Positions 1 through 8,824 of a stretch of 64,000 nt of DNA are shown piece by piece; position 1 is the stretch's first letter, and each line of letters begins with the position of its first letter. Position numbers and translations under genes: made by a program. This stretch comes from Rhizorhabdus dicambivorans (GTDB lineage: Bacteria; Pseudomonadota; Alphaproteobacteria; Sphingomonadales; Sphingomonadaceae). The notes beneath the pieces are model-generated. The model had not been told where the DNA came from. It did not search any database and saw only the letters and a program-made list of their open reading frames with translations. The stretch spans positions 3,698,001-3,762,000 of the forward strand of contig NZ_CP023449.1 in assembly GCF_002355275.1 (NCBI RefSeq), written 5' to 3'.

Positions 1-387
1 CAGCCGCCGGTGCTGCTCGCCCGCATCGCCGCGATCCACCGCCGCACCGGGCCTCGCGAGGCGACCGGCGCCAACGAGACCTACGGCCCCTATCAGCTCC
101 AGCCCGCGCGCCAGACGGTCATCGTCGATGGCGAGACGATCGTGCTGACCGCCAAGGAGTTCGAACTGGCCGCGACGCTGTTCCGCAACATGCACCGACC
201 GCTGTCGCGCTCCTATTTGCTGGAGATCGTCTGGGGCCGCAATCCGGACCTGCCGACCCGCACCCTCGACGCGCATATCTCCCGGATCCGAGCCAAGCTG
301 GGCATCCGGCCCGAGCGCGGCTTCCGGCTGGTGCCGGTGTACAGCTACGGCTACCGCCTCGAACCGCTCGAACCCGAAGAAGGCTGA
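1..387 (+). CDS. OmpR/PhoB-type response regulator, C-terminal part (5' end outside window)
   Basis: The frame is open from base 1 to the TGA at 385-387, so the N-terminal receiver domain lies outside the window. The visible 128 residues begin with the end of the receiver linker (LLARIAAIHRR) and continue into a winged-helix DNA-binding domain of the OmpR/PhoB type; recognisable landmarks are LTAKEFELA, the recognition-helix region HISRIRAKLG and the wing YSYGYRLE near the end. It ends only 9 bases before a LysM/FecR protein and sits two genes before a CHASE2 histidine kinase, which is its probable partner. The regulated genes are unknown. The family call is firm; the kinase pairing is inferred from gene order. 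Confidence 0.9.
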   Translation, partial: QPPVLLARIAAIHRRTGPREATGANETYGPYQLQPARQTVIVDGETIVLTAKEFELAATLFRNMHRPLSRSYLLEIVWGRNPDLPTRTLDAHISRIRAKLGIRPERGFRLVPVYSYGYRLEPLEPEEG

Positions 388-396
388 GGCAGACCA

Positions 397-1425
397 GTGG
401 GGAAACGGCATCATATCCTTCTGGCGCTGGCCACGGTGGCAGCCGCGTTCGCCGCCGCGCCGGCATCCGCGCAACAACCGCCCGACACCCTGTTCCGCTA
501 TCGGGTCAAGCCGGGCGACACGTTGTCGGCGATGGCGCGCGATTATTTCGTCAATGGCGACTATCGTACCGTCCAGCAGCTCAACCGCGTGGCCGATCCC
601 CGGCGCCTGCCGATCGCCTCGACCCTGCTGATTCCCACCCGCCTGCTGCGGGTGGCGCCGATCGACGCGCGGGTCAGTTCCTATCGCGGTACGGTCACTG
701 TCGACGGCAGGCCGGTCGCCCTCGCCCAGCAGGTGCGCGAGGGCAGCCGGGTCGAAACCGGCGCCAACGCCAATGTCACCGTCACCCTCGACGACGGCAG
801 CGCCATCTCGCTCCCCTCGCAGAGCCGCATCCGTATCGCCCGGCTGCGCCGCATCCTTCTGACCGGCAGCGTCGACCGCAATTTCGTGATGGAGGCGGGC
901 CGCAGCCGTTCCTCGGTGACGCCGTTCAAGGATCCGGAGAGCAATTTCCGCGTGACCACGCCGCTGTCGGTGTCGGCGGTGCGCGGCACCGATTTCCGCG
1001 TCGCCGTCGACGAGGGCGGAGAGACCGTGCTGACCGAGGTGGTCGGCGGCACCGTCGGCGTCGCAAAGGACGAGGAAGCGGACGAGACCGGGGTCGGGCG
1101 CGGCTATGGCGTCGCCGCCACCCCCGCCGGGGTCCAGAAGCCCGTCCCCCTTCTTCCGCCGCCGCCTCTGGTGTCGATGGCTCGGACGCCCGCTGGCGTC
1201 GCGATTGCGGGCAAGGAGGTCGAGGGCGCGGCGCGGTACCGCATCCAGCTCGCCACCGATCTCGCCTTCCGCGACGTGATCGACGAGGTGATAAGCGACA
1301 AGCCCGACGCCGATTTCGCGCTGCAGGACGGCGCGACATTCTATGTACGGCTGACCGCCATCGCCCCGTCGGGCATGGAGGGTCTGCCCGGAACCTACGC
1401 CCCCGGCGTCCGTGCCGGGTCCTGA
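397..1425 (+). CDS. Secreted LysM and FecR domain protein
   Basis: A 342-residue protein with an N-terminal signal peptide (hydrophobic to about residue 25, ending APASAQ). Residues about 33-82 form a LysM domain (YRVKPGDTLSAMARDYF), expected to bind peptidoglycan. Residues about 90-220 match the FecR fold, with the typical stretch VREGSRVETGANANVTVTL and the later VRGTDFRV segment. The rest is a proline-bearing linker and a C-terminal beta-rich part. Start is GTG 397. It lies between the response regulator and the CHASE2 kinase in one tight operon, so it may be a periplasmic partner of that sensor or an envelope-state probe. This FecR lacks the cytoplasmic anti-sigma region of classical FecR, and no ECF sigma factor is nearby. 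Confidence 0.85.
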   Translation: MGKRHHILLALATVAAAFAAAPASAQQPPDTLFRYRVKPGDTLSAMARDYFVNGDYRTVQQLNRVADPRRLPIASTLLIPTRLLRVAPIDARVSSYRGTVTVDGRPVALAQQVREGSRVETGANANVTVTLDDGSAISLPSQSRIRIARLRRILLTGSVDRNFVMEAGRSRSSVTPFKDPESNFRVTTPLSVSAVRGTDFRVAVDEGGETVLTEVVGGTVGVAKDEEADETGVGRGYGVAATPAGVQKPVPLLPPPPLVSMARTPAGVAIAGKEVEGAARYRIQLATDLAFRDVIDEVISDKPDADFALQDGATFYVRLTAIAPSGMEGLPGTYAPGVRAGS

Positions 1426-1462
1426 TCCGGCCTCGCGACGGCCCGGCCAAGGCTGAGCGACC

Positions 1463-3736
1463 ATGGCCGAAACGCCCAGCCGTCCGTCCGCCTCCACCCG
1501 CCTCTACGCCGAATGGGTTGCGGTCGCGCTGATCGCGACCCTGCTGGTCACAGGGCTGGTGCTGGGGCGGCTGACCGAACGGCTCGATCACATCATCTAC
1601 GATAATGCGCTGATCGCGTCGGGCCGCCCGCCCCCCGACGACATCGTCATCGTCGCGATCGACAACCGCAGCCTCCAGGCGATCGGCCGCTGGCCCTGGC
1701 CGCGCCGCGTCCATGCGCAGGCGCTGGACCGGCTGGCGGAGGCGAAGCCCCGGGCGGTCGGCTATGACGTCCTGTTCGTGGAGCCGACCCCCGAGGATCC
1801 CCTTCTCGCCGCCTCGGTGATGAAGACGCCGACCTATCTGCCGATGGTAATAGACGTGCCGGGGCCGAACGGGGCCGCCTATGCGACGGCCCTGCCCGCC
1901 GGCCTGCTCAAGGATGCCGCCGCCGGCATCGCGCAGGTCAGCCTGCACTTCGACGGCGACCGGATCATCCGCAAGGCCTATCTGGAGGAAGGCGGCGGCG
2001 GCCGATCCTGGCTCCAGCTCGCCGCGCTGATGGCCGGGATCGAGCCACAAGGCGCGCCCGGCCGCCGCAGCGAGGGGCTGTGGCAGGAACGGCCGGTGAT
2101 GATCCCCTATGGCGGCGCGGCCGGCCATATCCGCACCATTTCCTTCGTCGACCTGCTCGAAGGCCGGGTGCCGGCCGAGATCGTCGCGGGGCGTTATGTG
2201 CTGATCGGCGCCACCGCCGACGGCATGGGCGACGGCTACCCCACCCCGACATCGGGCGAGACCAGCGTGATGGCCGGCGTCGAGATCCAGGCGCAGTTGC
2301 TCGATGCGCTGCTGCGCGATCAGGCGATCGTCCCGGCATCGGATCATTGGCAGCTGGGCCTCGCCATCGCCGCGCTGTGGACATTGCTGATCGGCTTCCT
2401 GCGGCTCAGCCCGCGCGCCACGGCCAACCTTGCGGTGGGCCTGGCCCTCCTGCTGCTGCTGCTCACCTTCGGCCTGTTCCGCTTCGCGCATGTCTGGCTG
2501 GCGCCGTCGGCGGCGCTGATCGGGCTGCTGTTCGTCTATCCGCTGTGGGGCTGGCGGCGGCTCCAGGCGATCAGCAGCTACATGACCGACGAACTGCGCG
2601 ACCTTCAGGCCGAGGGCGATGCCTTCCCGCGTCAAACGCGTGGCTCGGGCAACCGTGAAGTAACCCAACAGGCGAGCCTGCTCCGCCAGGCGATCGACCG
2701 GCTGCGCGACCTCCGCCGCTTCCTTTCGGACGCGATCGGGCGGCTGCCCGACGCGTTGTTCGTCACCGGGCTTGATGGCCGGCTGGCGCTGACCAACGCC
2801 GAAGGGCGGCGTCTGGCGCGGCGGCTCGGTGCCCCGATCGAGACCGGCGGCGACCTGCGCGCGCTGCTCGGCCTGTTCCGCGTGACGGGCACCGGCCATC
2901 TCTCCCCCTTCGCCGCCGACGCCCCCGCGCAGGGCGCCGCCGAGGCGGTGACCGAGGGCGGCGGCTGCTATGAAATCCGCTATGTCGCGCAGCGCGACGC
3001 CACCAATGCCCATGTCGGCTGGATCATCCGCATCGTCGACATCAGCCCGCTGAAACAGGCCGAGCGCCACCGCGAGGAAGCGCTGCAACTGCTCAGCCAT
3101 GACATGCGGGCGCCACAATCGGCGATCATCTCGCTGCTCAAGGGGCCCGAAACCGGCATCCCCAAGGCGATCGCCAACCGGATCGAAGGCCTGGCCAACC
3201 GCACGCTCGACCTGGCCGAGGATTTCGTCCAACTCGCCCGCGCCGAGGCCAAGCCGCTGGCGATCGAGCCGGTCGACCTCAACGACGTGGCGATCGACGC
3301 CGCCGACACGCTGTGGCCGACCGCGCGGGCGCGCAACATCCGGGTCGAGGTCGAGGGCGCCTATGAAGCGCCGCACCTCGTCGACGGCGACCGCCAGCTG
3401 CTCACCCGCGCGCTAATCAACCTGATCGGCAACGCGATCAAATATAGCGATCACGGCATGGTGGTGCGCTGCACGCTGACCGAAGCCGACGACCATGTCC
3501 GCGTCGGCATCGCCGACCAGGGCGCGGGGATGAGCGAGGAGCAGCTCGCCAACCTGTTCGCGCGCTTCCAGCAGGGGCCGCGCGAAGGCGTCGGGCTCGG
3601 CCTTGCCTTCGTCCGCACCGTCGTCGCCCGCCACCATGGCACGATCGACTGTACCAGCGCGCCCGGCGAGGGGACGACCTTCGTCATCGGCCTGCACAAG
3701 AGCGATGCCGATCCCTATGCGGAGGTGGAGGAGTAG
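1463..3736 (+). CDS. CHASE2-domain sensor histidine kinase
   Basis: A 757-residue membrane sensor kinase. There is a TM helix at about residues 17-37, an extracytoplasmic CHASE2 domain (about 45-285, with DDIVIVAIDNRSL and GRWPWPR typical of the family), then three closely spaced TM helices (about 295-365). A PAS-like region (about 420-525) precedes the HisKA box LLSHDMRAP with phospho-acceptor His546. The ATPase part shows the N box (NLIGNAIKYS), G1 (DQGAGM) and G2 (GVGLGLAF). All residues needed for kinase activity are present. It closes an operon of response regulator, LysM/FecR protein and kinase, 37 bases after the FecR gene. The signal sensed is unknown; envelope or peptidoglycan status is a reasonable guess because of the LysM neighbour. 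Confidence 0.93.
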   Translation: MAETPSRPSASTRLYAEWVAVALIATLLVTGLVLGRLTERLDHIIYDNALIASGRPPPDDIVIVAIDNRSLQAIGRWPWPRRVHAQALDRLAEAKPRAVGYDVLFVEPTPEDPLLAASVMKTPTYLPMVIDVPGPNGAAYATALPAGLLKDAAAGIAQVSLHFDGDRIIRKAYLEEGGGGRSWLQLAALMAGIEPQGAPGRRSEGLWQERPVMIPYGGAAGHIRTISFVDLLEGRVPAEIVAGRYVLIGATADGMGDGYPTPTSGETSVMAGVEIQAQLLDALLRDQAIVPASDHWQLGLAIAALWTLLIGFLRLSPRATANLAVGLALLLLLLTFGLFRFAHVWLAPSAALIGLLFVYPLWGWRRLQAISSYMTDELRDLQAEGDAFPRQTRGSGNREVTQQASLLRQAIDRLRDLRRFLSDAIGRLPDALFVTGLDGRLALTNAEGRRLARRLGAPIETGGDLRALLGLFRVTGTGHLSPFAADAPAQGAAEAVTEGGGCYEIRYVAQRDATNAHVGWIIRIVDISPLKQAERHREEALQLLSHDMRAPQSAIISLLKGPETGIPKAIANRIEGLANRTLDLAEDFVQLARAEAKPLAIEPVDLNDVAIDAADTLWPTARARNIRVEVEGAYEAPHLVDGDRQLLTRALINLIGNAIKYSDHGMVVRCTLTEADDHVRVGIADQGAGMSEEQLANLFARFQQGPREGVGLGLAFVRTVVARHHGTIDCTSAPGEGTTFVIGLHKSDADPYAEVEE

Positions 3737-3783
3737 GGCGGCCCGGGCTTGCGCCCGGCGGCTCCCCATGCTTGGGGCTGGAT

Positions 3784-4383
3784 ATGGCCATCCGCACCCT
3801 CTTCGTCACCCGCCTCTACGAGGCGATGATCGGCAGGCCCGATCTCGTCGCCGACCTGGAGCAATCCGTCCGGGCGCTCGCCGAGGAGGACCGGGCCGGC
3901 CGGGCCTGGTCGAAAGCGCACGGCTATCGCGGCTACACCTCTTATGCCTCGCTGAACGACCTGCCGACCCGCGATCCCGCGTTCTCCGATCTGGTGAAGC
4001 TGCTCAACGGCCATGTCCGCAGCTTCGCGGAGGCTTCGCACATGAACCTCGGCCGCCGACTGCGGCTCGACAGCCTGTGGGTCAACCTGATGAAGCCGGG
4101 CGGCACCCATTCGGGGCATCTCCACCCGCACAGCATCGTCTCGGGCACCTTCTATGTCGCGGTGCCACCGGGATCTGGCGGCCTGAAGCTGGAGGACCCG
4201 CGCCTGCCGCTGATGATGGCCGCCCCGCAACGCACCGACGACGCGCCCGAGGACAGCCGCCCCTTCGTCTATGCCGAGCCGCGGCCCGGCATGGTGCTGC
4301 TGTGGGAAAGCTGGCTGCGGCACGAGGTGCCACCCAGCGCCGCAAAAGGCGACAGGATCAGCGTCAGCTTCAACTATAGCTGA
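3784..4383 (+). CDS. 2OG-Fe(II) oxygenase-like protein (TIGR02466 type)
   Basis: A 199-residue protein that resembles the TIGR02466 group of putative 2-oxoglutarate/Fe(II) oxygenases. The segment GGTHSGHLHPHSIVSGTFYV carries the histidines and the following beta strand, and a late WLRHEVPP provides the distal histidine region; the C-terminus ISVSFNY is typical. ATG 3784 is chosen over the in-frame TTG 3772 because a GGGG stretch lies 6-7 bases before it. Its substrate is not known for any close relative that I can name. It follows the kinase operon by 47 bases on the same strand but need not belong to it. Confidence 0.75.
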   Translation: MAIRTLFVTRLYEAMIGRPDLVADLEQSVRALAEEDRAGRAWSKAHGYRGYTSYASLNDLPTRDPAFSDLVKLLNGHVRSFAEASHMNLGRRLRLDSLWVNLMKPGGTHSGHLHPHSIVSGTFYVAVPPGSGGLKLEDPRLPLMMAAPQRTDDAPEDSRPFVYAEPRPGMVLLWESWLRHEVPPSAAKGDRISVSFNYS

Positions 4384-4415
4384 GCCCGTAAGGAACGGCG
4401 ACAGATCAACCCACT

Positions 4416-4441
4416 CGTCATTCCCGTGAAAGCGGGAATGA
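4416..4441. repeat. CGTCAT-headed REP-like hairpin
   Basis: CATTCCCG (4419-4426), loop TGAAAG, then CGGGAATG (4433-4440) form a perfect 8-bp stem in the gap between convergent genes. The leading CGTCAT is shared with the element at 60918-61013. There is no T-run, so it looks like a dispersed palindrome rather than a classical terminator, though it could protect 3' ends. Confidence 0.6.
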
Positions 4442-4461
4442 GGTGAAGAGGAGCCGATCGT

Positions 4462-5250
4462 CTATTCCTTCCTGTTCCCCACCAGCGCGAACAGCGCGCC
4501 CTGCGGATCGACGGCGTTGATCACCCAGACGCCGCCGGGAACCTGCTCCGGCCCCATCAGGATGCTGCCGCCATTGTCCTTCACCCGGCCGACAGCGGCG
4601 TCGATATCGTCGACATGGACGTAAAAGGTCCAATAGGGCCGCGAGGCGCCGGGGTCCGTCATCATCCCGCCGGCGGTCGTCTCGCACGGACCATCGCCCT
4701 CGACAGGTTCCATCGCGAAGAACTGGTAGGTGCCCATCGGCCCCATATCCATCGCCCCGGTGCCGGACCAGCCGAACTGCGCCTTGTAGAAGGCAAGCCC
4801 CGCCTGCCAGTCGCTGCTGTGCAGTTCGTGCCAGTCGACCCCACCCGCCGTGCCCATCGGCAGGTCCGGCAGCTCGCCCTGGGTTGCGGGCTGGAGCATG
4901 TTGAACATCGCTCCCTGCGGATCGGCACAGACGGCGAAGCGGCCGACCGTGGGAATCATGTCCGGGCCATGATGGACCGCGCCGCCATGCGCCTTCACCC
5001 CGGCCACCGCCGCATCTATGTCGGTGACATGGATATAGCCGACCCAACAGGGCTTCGCCCCGTTCGCGGCGGCCTCCTCGGGGATCGGCATCAGGCCGCC
5101 GACGCCACGCCCGCCCGCCTCGACGACCGTATAGGGATGGCCGTCCCCCGGAAAGGGTGTCAGCGTCCAGCCCACCACCTTCGAATAGAAGGCCTCGGCG
5201 GCCGCATGGTCGCTGGTCATCAACTCGTACCAGAAGAATTTGTTCGCCAT
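4462..5250 (-). CDS. VOC-family protein with two glyoxalase-like domains
   Basis: A 262-residue cytoplasmic protein made of two tandem vicinal-oxygen-chelate modules, about residues 5-125 and 135-258. Each starts with a W-(H/Y)EL strand (FFWYELMTSD and VDWHELHSSD) and contains AFY, a mid-domain GGxM and a DPQGA-x-F segment near its end. This arrangement is known from two-domain VOC proteins annotated as hydroxylases or glyoxalase-like proteins, for which the substrate is usually unknown. It lies 13 bases downstream of another VOC gene on the same strand, so the two are probably cotranscribed. A metal-dependent lyase, dioxygenase or binding role are all possible. Confidence 0.85.
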   Translation of the reverse strand: MANKFFWYELMTSDHAAAEAFYSKVVGWTLTPFPGDGHPYTVVEAGGRGVGGLMPIPEEAAANGAKPCWVGYIHVTDIDAAVAGVKAHGGAVHHGPDMIPTVGRFAVCADPQGAMFNMLQPATQGELPDLPMGTAGGVDWHELHSSDWQAGLAFYKAQFGWSGTGAMDMGPMGTYQFFAMEPVEGDGPCETTAGGMMTDPGASRPYWTFYVHVDDIDAAVGRVKDNGGSILMGPEQVPGGVWVINAVDPQGALFALVGNRKE

Positions 5251-5263
5251 TGCGCTTCTCCCT

Positions 5264-5734
5264 TTAGAGTTTCGCTATCGCCCGTTCGATCGTCGCGATG
5301 TCGATCTTCACCATCTTGAACACCTCGGTCGTTGCCGCCTTTGCCTTGGCCGGATCGGCCATGATATCGGTCATGTTGGCGGGGACGATCTGCCAGTGCA
5401 GCCCGTAGCGGTCGGCCAGCCAGCCGCACTGCTGGGCCTTGCCGCCCGCGAGCAGCCCCTCCCATACCCGGTCGAGCTCGGCCTGGTCCTTCGCGCCGAA
5501 CGACATCGAGACCGACAGATTATATTCGGCATGGATGCCGCCATTGATCGCCTGCATCTTCTGCCCGGCCAGGGTGAACTCCACCAGCAGCAGATCGCCC
5601 ACCTTCGGGCCCGGCGAGTCGACCGTGGCGTAGTGGATCCTGTCGATCCAGCTGTCGGGCAGGATCGAGCAGTAGAAGCGCGCGGCCTCCTCGGCCTGGT
5701 CCTTGAACCACAGGCAGGGGGTAATCCTCGACAT
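5264..5734 (-). CDS. VOC-family protein, PhnB/3-demethylubiquinone-methyltransferase-like domain
   Basis: A 156-residue protein beginning MSRITPCLWFKDQAEEAARFYCSI, the usual start of the PhnB-like VOC subfamily that older databases named 3-demethylubiquinone-9 3-methyltransferase. It continues with FTLAGQKMQAINGG, the C-terminal GWLADRYGLHWQIVP and DPAKAKAATTEVFKMVKID, all typical of that group. The methyltransferase name is a historical domain label and not evidence of activity. It is the first gene of a probable two-gene unit with the downstream two-domain VOC protein. Confidence 0.85.
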   Translation of the reverse strand: MSRITPCLWFKDQAEEAARFYCSILPDSWIDRIHYATVDSPGPKVGDLLLVEFTLAGQKMQAINGGIHAEYNLSVSMSFGAKDQAELDRVWEGLLAGGKAQQCGWLADRYGLHWQIVPANMTDIMADPAKAKAATTEVFKMVKIDIATIERAIAKL

Positions 5735-5853
5735 CGCAACCTCCTTCGTCTTGTCGGCACGCCATTACGACGGATGGGCGATCCCTTATCCGACACTCCG
5801 GCGAATTTTTCGCGGCAATTCTCATTGCGCAACCGAGCGGGACAGACGGTCCG

Positions 5854-5873
5854 CCTCCGCAATTTTGCGGAGG
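5854..5873. promoter_or_regulatory. Perfect 20-bp palindrome upstream of the diguanylate cyclase
   Basis: CCTCCGCAA (5854-5862), TT, TTGCGGAGG (5865-5873) is an exact inverted repeat 60 bases before the GGDEF gene and 120 bases before the divergent VOC gene. It could be a protein-binding operator for either gene or a short hairpin. No known factor is assigned. Confidence 0.4.
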
Positions 5874-5932
5874 GGGCAAGCCCGTAACGCCATGATCTAA
5901 AGGTATTTCAAGAGACAGAGCCGGAGCCGGCC

Positions 5933-7750
5933 ATGCGCATCGCGACGATCACCAACTGGGCCTATGGCATCACCCTGTTGCTGACGTTCGGGTCGGGCGG
6001 GGCCTTCATGGCGGCGATGCGCGCCGACACCGACGAGCGAGAGGCTGTCGAGCGGCGCTCCGCCTATGTGCGGATCGCCGACGATGTCGAGCTGATCGTC
6101 GAACGCATGACCGAACAGGCGCAGCTCTACGCGGCGCGCGGCGAGCCCGCCCATAAACGCGCCTGGCAGCGCGACCGCGAGGGCATCGCCGTGATCGACC
6201 GGACGATCGCCCAGCTGCGAAACACATCGCTACCCCGCTCGCTCTATAATGAACTGGCCATCGCCGATGAGGATGCGGACCGGATCGAGGCGATCGAGCA
6301 GGCTGCGATCGCCGCCGTGGATCGCGGCGATTCCGCCGCCGCCCGCGCTCTGCTCTACGGCAACGATTATATCACGCTGTCGGCGCAGCTCAGCCGGGCG
6401 GTGGACACGTTCAAGGCCGATGTCCGCGCCTGGGCCGACCGCGACCTGGCCGCCGCGCGCGACCGCGCCGACCGCTGGGACGACATCGCCCGGCTACTGC
6501 TGGGGCTGACGGCGGCCCTGTTTCTTTCGGTGCTCTATTTCATCCTCGCCCGCCGCGTCGCGCGGCCGCTGGCGAAGATGAGCGGTGTGGTCACCCGCAT
6601 GGCCGAGCGCGATTATGAGACCGATCTTCCCGACGACCGTACCCAGGACGAGATCGGCGAGGTCACCCAGGCACTGCGCCTGTTCCGCCGCAACAGCATC
6701 GAACGCGAGCGGCTGGAGCGCGAACGCGACGAGGACCGCCGCGTCAAGGACCTCATCTCCCGGATGATGCACCGCATGCAGGGCTGCGATATCGAGGCCG
6801 AGCTGGCCGATGTCGTGGCCTGCTACGCGCCCCAGATATTCCCCGATCTCGCCGGCCATATCTTCGTCTATGATCATGCGCGCGGCCGGCTGGACACGAT
6901 CGGACGCTGGCAGGGCCCACGGCTCAGCCTGCCCGATTTCGCTCCGACTTTCTGCTGGGGCCTGCGCCGCGGCCATTCCCATCGCAGCAATGCGCGGGGC
7001 GAGGATATCTGCTGCCAGCACCTCGGCGACATCACGGACGAGGATTGCCTGTGCGTGCCGCTGATGGCCCAGGGTGGCACCGTCGGCATGCTCTATTTCG
7101 AGGCGGCTCAGGGCGACGGGCGCTTCCCCGATCGCGCGATCTACATCGATCTGATGTCGGAGAATATCGGCCTGGCCCTCGCCAATATCCAGCTCCGCGC
7201 GACGCTGGGGGCGCTGGCCACGCGCGATCCGCTCACCGGCCTGTCGAACCGCCGCCATCTCGACGAAATGTTCAACATCGAGCGCGCGCTTGCCGAGGGC
7301 GAAGGCATCCCTCTGGCTTGCCTGATGATCGACATCGATCATTTCAAGCGCTTCAATGACGAGTTCGGCCATGACGCTGGCGATCTGGTGATGCAGCATG
7401 TCGCGCAGGTGCTGAAAAGCCACGCCCGGGAGCGCGACCTGCCCTGCCGCTATGGCGGCGAGGAATTCACACTGCTTATGCCCGGCCGCGACAGCGCCGC
7501 CGCCGCCGAACGCGCCGAGGATATCCGCCAGACCATCCGCAAGGTCGGCCTTGCTTGGCGGGGACGCCCCCTGCCCCCCGTCACCGTCTCGATCGGGGTG
7601 GCGAGCTATCCGGTCGAGGCCGATGCGGCGAGCCTGATCAGCGTTGCCGATGGCGCACTGCTCGCAGCCAAGGAAGGTGGCCGCGACCGGGTCGTGATCG
7701 CCGGCACCGAACCGCCTGGATCGCCCAAGCGGATGCGCGCGGCAGGCTGA
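5933..7750 (+). CDS. Membrane-bound GGDEF diguanylate cyclase with HAMP domain
   Basis: A 605-residue protein expected to make cyclic di-GMP. An N-terminal TM helix (about residues 10-32) and a second one (about 185-206) enclose a helical extracytoplasmic sensor region of some 150 residues. A HAMP linker (about 207-260, RPLAKMSGVVTRMAERD) is followed by a GAF-like region (about 275-415) and the GGDEF domain (about 425-590). The domain starts with RDPLTGLSNRRHLDEMF, contains the IDIDHFKRFND strand, and has the intact active-site loop GGEEF at 508-512. No EAL domain is present. The GAF-like part holds a cluster of cysteines and a histidine pair (GEDICCQHLG), which might bind metal or heme; that is a guess. 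Start ATG 5933 has GGAG 8-9 bases upstream. Confidence 0.93.
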   Translation: MRIATITNWAYGITLLLTFGSGGAFMAAMRADTDEREAVERRSAYVRIADDVELIVERMTEQAQLYAARGEPAHKRAWQRDREGIAVIDRTIAQLRNTSLPRSLYNELAIADEDADRIEAIEQAAIAAVDRGDSAAARALLYGNDYITLSAQLSRAVDTFKADVRAWADRDLAAARDRADRWDDIARLLLGLTAALFLSVLYFILARRVARPLAKMSGVVTRMAERDYETDLPDDRTQDEIGEVTQALRLFRRNSIERERLERERDEDRRVKDLISRMMHRMQGCDIEAELADVVACYAPQIFPDLAGHIFVYDHARGRLDTIGRWQGPRLSLPDFAPTFCWGLRRGHSHRSNARGEDICCQHLGDITDEDCLCVPLMAQGGTVGMLYFEAAQGDGRFPDRAIYIDLMSENIGLALANIQLRATLGALATRDPLTGLSNRRHLDEMFNIERALAEGEGIPLACLMIDIDHFKRFNDEFGHDAGDLVMQHVAQVLKSHARERDLPCRYGGEEFTLLMPGRDSAAAAERAEDIRQTIRKVGLAWRGRPLPPVTVSIGVASYPVEADAASLISVADGALLAAKEGGRDRVVIAGTEPPGSPKRMRAAG

Positions 7751-7827
7751 GCAAAACCCGTCCCCTTCCCAAGCGCCCGCGCTTGCGCCAGTCTCACGCC
7801 ATCGACTTCGATAGGGGGCGAAGACCG

Positions 7828-8760
7828 ATGAAGGCACGGCTGACCGCATGGCTCTGTTTCGGCTTGGCCGCCTCCCTTGCGGCGCCCGCCCCCACGGGTG
7901 GTCAGATGTCCGGCCGGCCGGCCATGCAGCGCCCGGGCTCCGCCGCCGTCACCGATCTCGACCGCCGCCGCCTCGCCGACGCGGCCGACGCGCTGGCCCC
8001 CCAGCGGCCCGGCACCGTGGACGCCTATGTCGTGGTGGCCGCGCTCGACAGCGATCCCGTGTTCGCACGCGAAGCCCGGGAGGCGGCCCGGGTACTGGCT
8101 CGGCGCTATGATGCCGTCGGGCGGACGCTGCTCCTCGCCGGTTTTGACGGCCGCAACATCGACCCCCTCCCGCGCGGCAGCCTCGAAACCCTCGAGACCG
8201 CGCTGAACAGGGTGGCGAAGACGATGGACCCGGCAGAGGACGCACTGATCCTCTACATCACCGCGCACGGCACGCCGGCCGGCCTTGCCTGGCGCGACCA
8301 GGGCGATTTCCTGGCCACCCTGCCGCCCACCTGGCTCGACTATGTCCTGAAACATGGCGGCCTGCGGAACCGGCTGGTGATGATCAGCCCCTGCTTCTCG
8401 GGCCTGTTCGTACCGGCCCTGGCCACGGCCGAAGCGGTTGTAATCACCGCGGCGGCGGCGGACCGCACCTCCTTCGGCTGCGCCGCCGAAAATGACTGGA
8501 CCTTCTTCGGCGATGCGCTCGTGAATCACGCCTTGCGCAAGAACCAGCCCCTGGCCACCGCCTTCGGCGAGGCCCGCACCCTGATCGGCAACTGGGAAAC
8601 TCGCGGCAAGCTGATCCCGTCCGATCCGCAGATCGCGTTCGGCGCCAGGGCCGCGCTATGGCTGCACCCGATCGAGATGCGGATGCCCAGGGCGCCCGGC
8701 CTTCCGGTCGGCCGCCCGGCGACCGACGCGATCGATGAGGCAATAGCAGCGAACCATTAG
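7828..8760 (+). CDS. Secreted C13-family (legumain-like) cysteine peptidase
   Basis: A 310-residue protein with a signal peptide (about residues 1-25). The core matches bacterial peptidase family C13: His147 in LILYITAHGTP and Cys189 in MISPCFSGLF are placed as the catalytic dyad, each after a hydrophobic strand as in the caspase-like fold. The open frame continues upstream to 7555 inside the GGDEF gene, but ATG 7828 is chosen because it gives a signal peptide and follows GGGGGCG. Family members include eukaryotic legumain and GPI transamidase subunits; bacterial ones are poorly characterised and probably act in the periplasm. It follows the diguanylate cyclase by 77 bases. Confidence 0.88.
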   Translation: MKARLTAWLCFGLAASLAAPAPTGGQMSGRPAMQRPGSAAVTDLDRRRLADAADALAPQRPGTVDAYVVVAALDSDPVFAREAREAARVLARRYDAVGRTLLLAGFDGRNIDPLPRGSLETLETALNRVAKTMDPAEDALILYITAHGTPAGLAWRDQGDFLATLPPTWLDYVLKHGGLRNRLVMISPCFSGLFVPALATAEAVVITAAAADRTSFGCAAENDWTFFGDALVNHALRKNQPLATAFGEARTLIGNWETRGKLIPSDPQIAFGARAALWLHPIEMRMPRAPGLPVGRPATDAIDEAIAANH

Positions 8761-8824
8761 TTCTGTAGGGCATGGCCGACAGTTTGCCGCGAGACGGAGC
8801 ATGAAAATCCGTAGGAGCGCTGCT

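Noticed and set aside
926-3376. 816-residue minus-strand open frame
   Set aside because: It lies fully opposite the FecR and CHASE2 kinase genes, which have clear domains; the protein is Arg/Gln/Gly-rich with no motif, as expected of a shadow frame in G+C-rich DNA.
4462-5734. Naming the two VOC proteins as methyltransferase or lyase
   Set aside because: The 3-demethylubiquinone label is only a domain name; no sequence evidence for a reaction.
7555-7827. N-terminal extension of the C13 peptidase
   Set aside because: It is inside the GGDEF gene and would bury the signal peptide.
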